From JBBRYB01 sp038238115 (GTDB lineage: Bacteria; Actinomycetota; Actinomycetes; Propionibacteriales; Nocardioidaceae): a stretch of 64,000 bases of DNA. The notes beneath the pieces are model-generated. The model did no database searches. It was not told the DNA's origin and worked only from the letters and a program-made list of their open reading frames with translations. The number at the start of each line of letters is the position of its first letter. Position 1 is the stretch's first letter. This document shows positions 58,953 through 64,000 of this stretch, piece after piece. Where the stretch lies: assembly GCA_038238115.1 (NCBI GenBank), contig JBBRYB010000019.1, positions 1 through 64,000 on the forward strand, written 5' to 3'. The position numbers and the translations under genes are program-made.

Positions 58953-60290
58953 TCATCTGCGGGCGATGATTCCCGCGATCGCGGCGTTGGCCAAGTTGGC
59001 AAGGCTTCCAGCGAGCAACGCGCGCAGGCCGAGCCGGGCAACGAGAGCCCGCCTTTCTGGCTGCAGGCTGGCGATCGTGCCGATCTGGATCGCGATCGAG
59101 GCGCAGTTCGCGAAGCCGGCGAGCGCGAAGGTCACGATGATGACCGTGACGGACGAGAGCTCGTTGACATGCGGCCCGAAGGCGGCGTAGGCCACGAACT
59201 CGTTCAGCACCGTCTTCTGACCCATGTAGGAGCCAGCCTGCACCGCCTCGCTCCAAGGCACTCCCATCAGCCAGGCAAGGGGGGAGAAGGCCCACCCGAC
59301 CAGCCGTTGGAACGTCAGGCCGTCATAGCCGAACCAGCCGCCGATACCGCCGAGGAGGCCGTTCGCCAACGCGATCAGAGCCACGAAGGCGACCAGCAGC
59401 GCGCCGACAGTGACAGCGATTCTGCCGCCGGCGATGGCGCCGCGCCCGACGGCGTCGATCGCGTTCGACGACTCCTCGTCGCGGACCCGCCGTACGTCGA
59501 TCTCGTCGGCGTCCTGGTCGGCCGCCACCGTGCTCCCGCCTAATGGCGCCTCACCGCCTTCCGTGGTCCCGCGAGAGCCGGCTGCGGCGGTCATCGAGCC
59601 GCCGCGGTCACCTTCTCCCGCGTCGTCCTTGACCGAGTCCGGCCAGATGATCTTGGCCATCAGCAGCCCGGCCGGCGCGTTCATGGCGGTGGCGGCCAGC
59701 AAGTAGGGCAGAGGGGCTCCGAGCAACGAGTAACCGACCAGTGTGGAGCCTGCCGCCGCGGTGAAACCGCTGGACATCACGGTGAACATCTGCCCGGGCC
59801 GCAGCCCGCGCAGGTAGGGCGCGATCATCAGCGGCGCCTCGCTCTGGCCCAGGAAGATCACGGTGCTGGCAAAGAGCGCCTCCACCTTGCTGACCTTCAG
59901 CACCCAGGAGATCGCCCCGCCTATCACATACGTGGCGTACTGGATGACGCGAAGATAGAACAACAAGCCGATCAGGGCACCGAGAAACACGATGACGGGC
60001 AGCACCTGCAGCGCGAAGATCGTCCCACCCTCGGGCCCGACGCCCAGCAGCGGACCGAAGACGAAGGCCGTGCCTTCTTGGGCGTAGCCGATCAGCGTGG
60101 TGACCCGGTCCGACACCCAGTTGAGGGCCTGCTCTCCCGGCCCCCACCGCAGCACGAGCGCGGCGAAGGCGACCTGCAACGCGAGCGCGCCGAGGACCGT
60201 ACGCAACCGAATCCCCCGACGGTCCTTCGAGAAGGCGACGGCGACGCCCAGCAGGAAAAGCAGGCCCAGGAGCCCGCGAAACTGACCCAT
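58953..60290 (-). CDS. NupC-type concentrative nucleoside transporter
   Basis: A 445-residue CNT-family permease. Elements include QFRGLLGLLFLLGVAVAFSKDRRGIR at the start, SEAPLMIAPYLRGLRPGQMFTVMSSGFTAAAGSTL (substrate region with the conserved E and the T-M motif), LNEFVAYAAF (the N-E-F-V-A substrate element) and FANCASIAIQIGTI. A cytosolic insert of about 45 residues, rich in Gly/Glu/Asp, sits after the IWPDS motif. Uptake of nucleosides with protons or sodium. Confidence 0.95.
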   Translation of the reverse strand: MGQFRGLLGLLFLLGVAVAFSKDRRGIRLRTVLGALALQVAFAALVLRWGPGEQALNWVSDRVTTLIGYAQEGTAFVFGPLLGVGPEGGTIFALQVLPVIVFLGALIGLLFYLRVIQYATYVIGGAISWVLKVSKVEALFASTVIFLGQSEAPLMIAPYLRGLRPGQMFTVMSSGFTAAAGSTLVGYSLLGAPLPYLLAATAMNAPAGLLMAKIIWPDSVKDDAGEGDRGGSMTAAAGSRGTTEGGEAPLGGSTVAADQDADEIDVRRVRDEESSNAIDAVGRGAIAGGRIAVTVGALLVAFVALIALANGLLGGIGGWFGYDGLTFQRLVGWAFSPLAWLMGVPWSEAVQAGSYMGQKTVLNEFVAYAAFGPHVNELSSVTVIIVTFALAGFANCASIAIQIGTIASLQPERRALVARLGLRALLAGSLANLANAAIAGIIARR

Positions 60291-60728
60291 GGAAGCTCAG
60301 GCTACCGAGTCGCGGGTACGGCGGACGGCCATGACCGCACCGCCGTCGACAGGCCGTGCAGAGTCGGCGCTCAGACGTCCTGGCGCGTCATGGCCAACCG
60401 ACGGGGTACGACGGGTTGGCCCTTGGGCTTCGCCACGAGGACGACGCGCCGGGAACCTTCTGGGCCGTGCGGGTGACCTGTTCGAGTCGAGCGTCCCAGG
60501 CGTCGTCGCTCACCTCCAGCGCCGTCAGGAGACCGGCGTCGAGATGAACGTCGCGGCGTGTATGCGACCCCTTTCGGCCTCGCCCACACCGTCTGCCGGA
60601 CGTCCAACCTCGGCCAGCGTAGATCGCAAAAGGGAAAAATCTTTCGATAGCCCCTTGCCGTCGCCCGAGGACGACGGCAGAGTTTGCCCGGGTAGCAGCG
60701 AGGGTCGCCGTGCCCAGAGGGGAATGAC
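60291..60728. other. 438-base intergenic region with a possible gene remnant
   Basis: It separates the divergent nucleoside transporter and M36 protease and must hold both promoters. No intact gene is supported. On the minus strand 60371-60520 two overlapping frames read VSDDAWDARLEQVTRTAQKV and RRVVLVAKPKGQPVVPRRLA, which would join into one natural-looking C-terminus after a frameshift (see the separate entry). An AT-richer patch, GGGAAAAATCTTTCGATAG, lies near 60630-60650. Confidence 0.5.
60371..60520 (-). pseudogene. Possible frameshifted small gene
   Basis: One frame gives VSDDAWDARLEQVTRTAQKV then degrades into Ser/Arg; the next frame from the same point gives RRVVLVAKPKGQPVVPRRLA and MTRQDV before TGA at 60371-60373. 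The two join well at about 60460. No family is recognised; it could equally be chance in GC-rich DNA. Confidence 0.3.
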
Positions 60729-63700
60729 ATGCGAGTGAAGTCAACCGCGGCTCGGCGCTCCAGCGCCTTGGCAGCGGTGGTCTCCACGGCACTGGCGGTC
60801 GGGCTGGGTACGACCACCGTGCCGATGGCCTCCGCTGCTCCGCACAAGACCACGTTCACGAACGAGCCGGGTGCGGCCAAGTCCCGCACGATCCAGGACA
60901 AGGCGGCCTACGACGCTCGAGAGGGCGCTCGTGCGTCGGTCCAGGACAGCTTGGACCGCCACGCAGCAACGGCGTCCTCGCGTCGGGTGACCGAGGGGCT
61001 GCGCGCGAAGCTCGGCCTGCAGGCTGTCGTCGAGATGGACGGGCTCACCGGGACGCCGCGCCAGGTGGCGCGCCTCGACGGGTTCCTGACGTCGCGAAGC
61101 AGCCTTCCGGCCAAGACCGTGGCGATGAGCTACGTGCGGACCCACCTTGCGGCCCTCGGCATGAAGCAGTCCGACCTTGCCTCGTTCACGCTGCGTCGCA
61201 ACTACGTCGACATCGCCGGGATCCACCACCTGTCGTGGACGCAGTCCGCGGGGGGCATCGAGGTCTTCGGCAACGGGCTCCAAGCCAACGTGACGAGCGA
61301 CGGTCGGCTGATCAGCCTCGGTGGCTCCCCGATCTCGGGGCTCGCGGCGCCGCGAGCGCTGCCGAGCAAGATCTCCAGCGCGTCCACGGCAATCTCCGCC
61401 GCCCGCGCCGACGTCGGCGAAGTCCGCATCGCGGGTCCGGACGACACCGCCTCGCAGGTTCTCTTCATGACGCCGAGCGGTACCCGGCGAGCCTGGCAGA
61501 CAGTCACCATGTCGGCGTCGCGCCCGATGTTGACAGTTGTGGATGCGTCCACCGGCCAGGTGCTCTTCCGCCAGGACCTGAGTGACGACGCGAACGGGCA
61601 GTCGACAGCGGCGACGGGGGCCGTAGCGGCCAAGTCCAGGTCCAAGCCGGCGCACTCGACCGGCCTGGCGCACCTGTACTTCCCCAAGCACAGGCCTCGT
61701 GGCGGCAAGGCGCTGCGGGTCGACTACACGAAGCGGGGCTGGCTCTCGACCAAGGCGAAGCTGCTCTCGGGCAACAACTCGCATGCGTACTCCGACGTCA
61801 ACGACGACGACAAGCCGAACCGAAGTGAAGAGGTGCACGCGAAGACGCCGCACTCGTGGGCCTACCGGCTCAAGCCGTTCCACCTCAAGCACGTGTCGTT
61901 CTGCGACAACCCCTACCCGTGCTCGTGGCGGCCCAACAAGGCCTACTCGTGGCGCACCAACCGCGCCCAGAACGCCTCCCAGGTGTTCTTCTTCGTCAAC
62001 AACTGGCACGACTACCTGAAGCGCAGCCCGATCGGCTTCACGGAGGCCGCCGGCAACTTCCAGCGCGTGAACGCCTCCGGCAAGGGCAAGGGTGGCGATC
62101 CGGTCCGGACCGAGACCGACGACGGTGCCAACACCGACCACGGTCTGCCGGACAGCAACCACATCGACAACGCCAACATGTCCACGCCTCCCGACGGCCG
62201 GGCGCCACGCATGCAGATGTACCTGCAGCACCAGCCGTTCACGTCGTACCCCAACGGTGACCCGTTTGCTCCGACCAACGTGGGCGACGAGGCCGACACG
62301 GTCTACCACGAGTACACCCACGGCCTGTCCAACCGCCTCGTCGTGGACGCCGGTGGCCGCTCGACCCTCGGTCCCGTCCAGGCTGGCGCGATGGGTGAGG
62401 CATGGAGCGACTGGTATGCCATGGACTATCTCGTGACCAAGAGGCTCGAGGCGGACAAGAAGGCGTCCGGCGACGTCGTGCTCTTCCAGTACGACGGTGC
62501 CGGGGTCGCGCTTGACCGCACCGAGCCGATCGACTGCGCGGTCGGTGCCAAGACGAGGCGGTGCCCGGGTGGTGCGACCGGCCATCGCGGTGGCTACACC
62601 TACAAGGACTACGGTGACGTGATCGGCGGTCCCGAGGTGCACGCCGACGGTGAGATCTGGGCTCAGACCCTGTGGGACCTGCGCTACCGTCTCGGTTCGC
62701 GGCTTTCGGAGTCGCTGGTCACCCGCGCGATGGAGCTGTCGCCGGCCAATCCGTCATTCCTCGATGAGCGCAACGCGATCCTGCTGGCGGACCAGGCCAT
62801 CTACGGCGGGCACCACCAGGCCAAGATCTGGCGGGTCTTCGCTCGACGCGGAATGGGCTACTTCGCTGGTTCGCTCGGCGGCAACGACACCTCTCCCGGA
62901 GCCAGCTTCCGGGTGCCGCCGAAGGGCAACAACGTGGGCTCGATCGTCGGACTGGTCACCGACCGCGAAACCGGCGCACCGATCAAGGGAGCCGTCGTTT
63001 CCGTGGCGTTCCAGGGGTCACCGTTCGTCGTCAACCCATCCACCAAGACTGACGCCAACGGTCGCTTCTCCATCGGTCCGCTGCCGCGCGGACGCTACCC
63101 CAAGGTGACGATCTCCTCAACCGGGTACGACGCCGTGCGCCGATCGGTGAAGGTTGACACGAGGATGACGCGCCTGAACCCCAAGCTCAAGCGGGACTGG
63201 GCATCGTCGGCGGGTGGAGCGGCTATCGACAGGTTCACCGGCCCCGACTTCGGACGGCCCTGTGGTCCTGGCAATGCGCTCGACCAGTCGGACAGCGGCG
63301 GCTGGGTCACCTTGGACGACCTCGTCAACGGTCAGGTCGGTCCCAAGACACCGAAGAACATCGTGATCGCGCTGCCGCAGACGATCGACGTCACCGAGAT
63401 CACCGTCAACCCCACGTCGGTATGTGGACTCGGCCTGAGCGCTAGCACCGGCTCCTACCGGGTAGCGACGTCGCCTGATGGCAGCCAGGGCAGCTGGACG
63501 GTAGTGCATGACGGCACGTTCGCGTTCGCCGACCTCGGACACGCCAACGACGTGCCTTTGGACGCCGGGCAGGCCGGCGTGCAGTATGTCCGGTTCACGA
63601 TCAAGGCGCCGTTGGTGTTGGTCGACACGGGCAGCTATGGCCCAGACGCCTGCAACTCGGGTGGAGCGTTCTCCGGCTGCGACTTCGAGGCCGTGACCGA

Positions 63701-63731
63701 AGTCGAGGTCTACGGCACAGCAGCGCCCTGA
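60729..63731 (+). CDS. Secreted M36 (fungalysin-like) metalloprotease
   Basis: A 1000-residue exported zinc protease. Signal peptide ends around MASAAPHKT; residues 60-200 form the FTP/PepSY-type propeptide (SSLPAKTVAMSYVRTHLAALGM; HLSWTQSAGGIEVFGNGLQANV). The catalytic part carries HEYTH at 527-531 and the third zinc ligand in GEAWSDWY (E557). Then follow a carboxypeptidase-regulatory-like Ig fold (IVGLVTDRETGAPIKGAVVSV, about 738-830) and a jelly-roll/discoidin-like end from about residue 850. Family enzymes digest elastin or keratin-like proteins; here a role in scavenging protein is likely. A GAGGGG site precedes the ATG. Confidence 0.94.
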   Translation: MRVKSTAARRSSALAAVVSTALAVGLGTTTVPMASAAPHKTTFTNEPGAAKSRTIQDKAAYDAREGARASVQDSLDRHAATASSRRVTEGLRAKLGLQAVVEMDGLTGTPRQVARLDGFLTSRSSLPAKTVAMSYVRTHLAALGMKQSDLASFTLRRNYVDIAGIHHLSWTQSAGGIEVFGNGLQANVTSDGRLISLGGSPISGLAAPRALPSKISSASTAISAARADVGEVRIAGPDDTASQVLFMTPSGTRRAWQTVTMSASRPMLTVVDASTGQVLFRQDLSDDANGQSTAATGAVAAKSRSKPAHSTGLAHLYFPKHRPRGGKALRVDYTKRGWLSTKAKLLSGNNSHAYSDVNDDDKPNRSEEVHAKTPHSWAYRLKPFHLKHVSFCDNPYPCSWRPNKAYSWRTNRAQNASQVFFFVNNWHDYLKRSPIGFTEAAGNFQRVNASGKGKGGDPVRTETDDGANTDHGLPDSNHIDNANMSTPPDGRAPRMQMYLQHQPFTSYPNGDPFAPTNVGDEADTVYHEYTHGLSNRLVVDAGGRSTLGPVQAGAMGEAWSDWYAMDYLVTKRLEADKKASGDVVLFQYDGAGVALDRTEPIDCAVGAKTRRCPGGATGHRGGYTYKDYGDVIGGPEVHADGEIWAQTLWDLRYRLGSRLSESLVTRAMELSPANPSFLDERNAILLADQAIYGGHHQAKIWRVFARRGMGYFAGSLGGNDTSPGASFRVPPKGNNVGSIVGLVTDRETGAPIKGAVVSVAFQGSPFVVNPSTKTDANGRFSIGPLPRGRYPKVTISSTGYDAVRRSVKVDTRMTRLNPKLKRDWASSAGGAAIDRFTGPDFGRPCGPGNALDQSDSGGWVTLDDLVNGQVGPKTPKNIVIALPQTIDVTEITVNPTSVCGLGLSASTGSYRVATSPDGSQGSWTVVHDGTFAFADLGHANDVPLDAGQAGVQYVRFTIKAPLVLVDTGSYGPDACNSGGAFSGCDFEAVTEVEVYGTAAP

Positions 63732-63765
63732 TGGGTGACTGCTGGCCCTGACATCGACCCACCGC

Positions 63766-63801
63766 GCACGCCCTGTCCCATCCCCATGGGACAGGGCGTG
63801 C
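63766..63801 (+). terminator. Strong terminator after the M36 protease
   Basis: A perfect 16-bp inverted repeat (GCACGCCCTGTCCCAT, 63766-63781; right arm 63786-63801) with loop CCCC, followed by CTGTCGG, 34 bases after the protease stop. Confidence 0.88.
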
Positions 63802-63848
63802 CTGTCGGCCGTCGTTCTCGAGTGCCCATGACCGGAGCGGAGAGCCCA

Positions 63849-64000
63849 CGTGACACCTCAGTCCTTCCTGGTCGACCTGGAGTGCTCCCGTTGCCGGCGC
63901 AGGCATGACGCCGACATCGTGCAGGGGGTCTGCGACTGCGGGGCGCCGCTGCTCGCTCGCTACGACCTGACGGGAGTTTCGCAGGCGGTGAGCCCTGGCG
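63849..64000 (+). CDS. Threonine synthase-like PLP enzyme, 3' part beyond window
   Basis: Fifty codons from GTG 63849 to the window end read VTPQSFLVDLECSRCRRRHD, then a CDCGAPLLARYDL stretch. The zinc-ribbon-like LECSRC...CDCGAPLLARYDL start is that of the threonine synthase group (fold type II PLP enzymes). The catalytic lysine lies outside the window, so other members of the family remain possible. Confidence 0.75.

Noticed and set aside
60741..62642. A 633-codon open frame on the minus strand opposite the M36 protease
   Set aside because: It mirrors the protease codons and reads as His/Arg/Val-rich low-information sequence without any recognisable domain; typical GC-rich antisense shadow.
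1..64000. tRNA or rRNA genes
   Set aside because: No T-loop consensus in a cloverleaf context and no rRNA segments were recognised by eye; a tRNAscan run would be decisive.

Overview
The window is high-GC DNA with dense, short-gapped genes, many GTG starts and frequent 4-base ATGA/GTGA stop-start overlaps. Its gene families are typical of Actinobacteria: a bacterial XPB helicase with a helicase-associated partner, HelD/HelR, DUF3027 and DUF2530 beside an extended cold-shock protein, an F420-dependent luciferase-like oxidoreductase, a mycothiol/maleylpyruvate-isomerase-type protein, citrate synthase 2 and DUF4031. I infer an aerobic soil or water actinomycete, most likely Propionibacteriales (Nocardioidaceae-like). 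The genus cannot be read from this window. No rRNA, tRNA, CRISPR array, transposase or phage gene was seen.

Layout. 1-3.5 kb: 3' end of groEL with a strong terminator, an AlaX-type tRNA editing protein and an M20 peptidase. 3.5-12.3 kb: a nine-gene molybdenum hydroxylase cluster (mocA-like, coxD, coxE, xdhC, then coxS-coxL-coxM-coxG). The large subunit has the AYRGAGR loop of form II enzymes, so the true substrate is unknown. 12.3-22 kb: small hypothetical gene, CutC-like protein, a DUF4031/LD-carboxypeptidase fusion, HD hydrolase, HelD, XPB helicase, CGNR regulator, helicase-associated protein. 22-26 kb: an ABC exporter whose ATPase carries a Tyr/Gln/Pro/Gly repeat tail, then a HAD-LarE fusion. 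26-35 kb: cold-shock protein, MFS, DUF3027, DUF2530, purine permease, a marR-MFS-DinB/MPI operon under a double palindrome, a 30-residue membrane peptide coupled to a methyltransferase, and a secreted protein. 36-45 kb: F420 oxidoreductase, serC, citrate synthase, pdxH, two transporters, hotdog protein, photolyase. 45-51 kb: DtxR regulator, lipoprotein, MFS, orphan OpuAC-like binding lipoprotein, GPGG micro-protein, M23 peptidase, DUF2252. 51-57 kb: a less conserved stretch with secreted proteins, DUF2277, a decayed ECF sigma factor, a LigD-phosphoesterase-like protein and a GT39 glycosyltransferase. 57-64 kb: second ABC exporter, nucleoside transporter, a large M36 metalloprotease and the start of a threonine synthase-like gene.

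Points that stand out: a 21-bp intergenic tandem repeat family present at two distant convergent gene junctions (12.3 kb and 53.8 kb); the HAD-LarE fusion without larB/larC nearby; the low-complexity tail on an ABC ATPase; the DUF4031-LD-carboxypeptidase fusion; a perfect 19-bp inverted repeat near 25.8 kb; twin palindromes over the marR start; and a sigma-factor pseudogene with three lesions.
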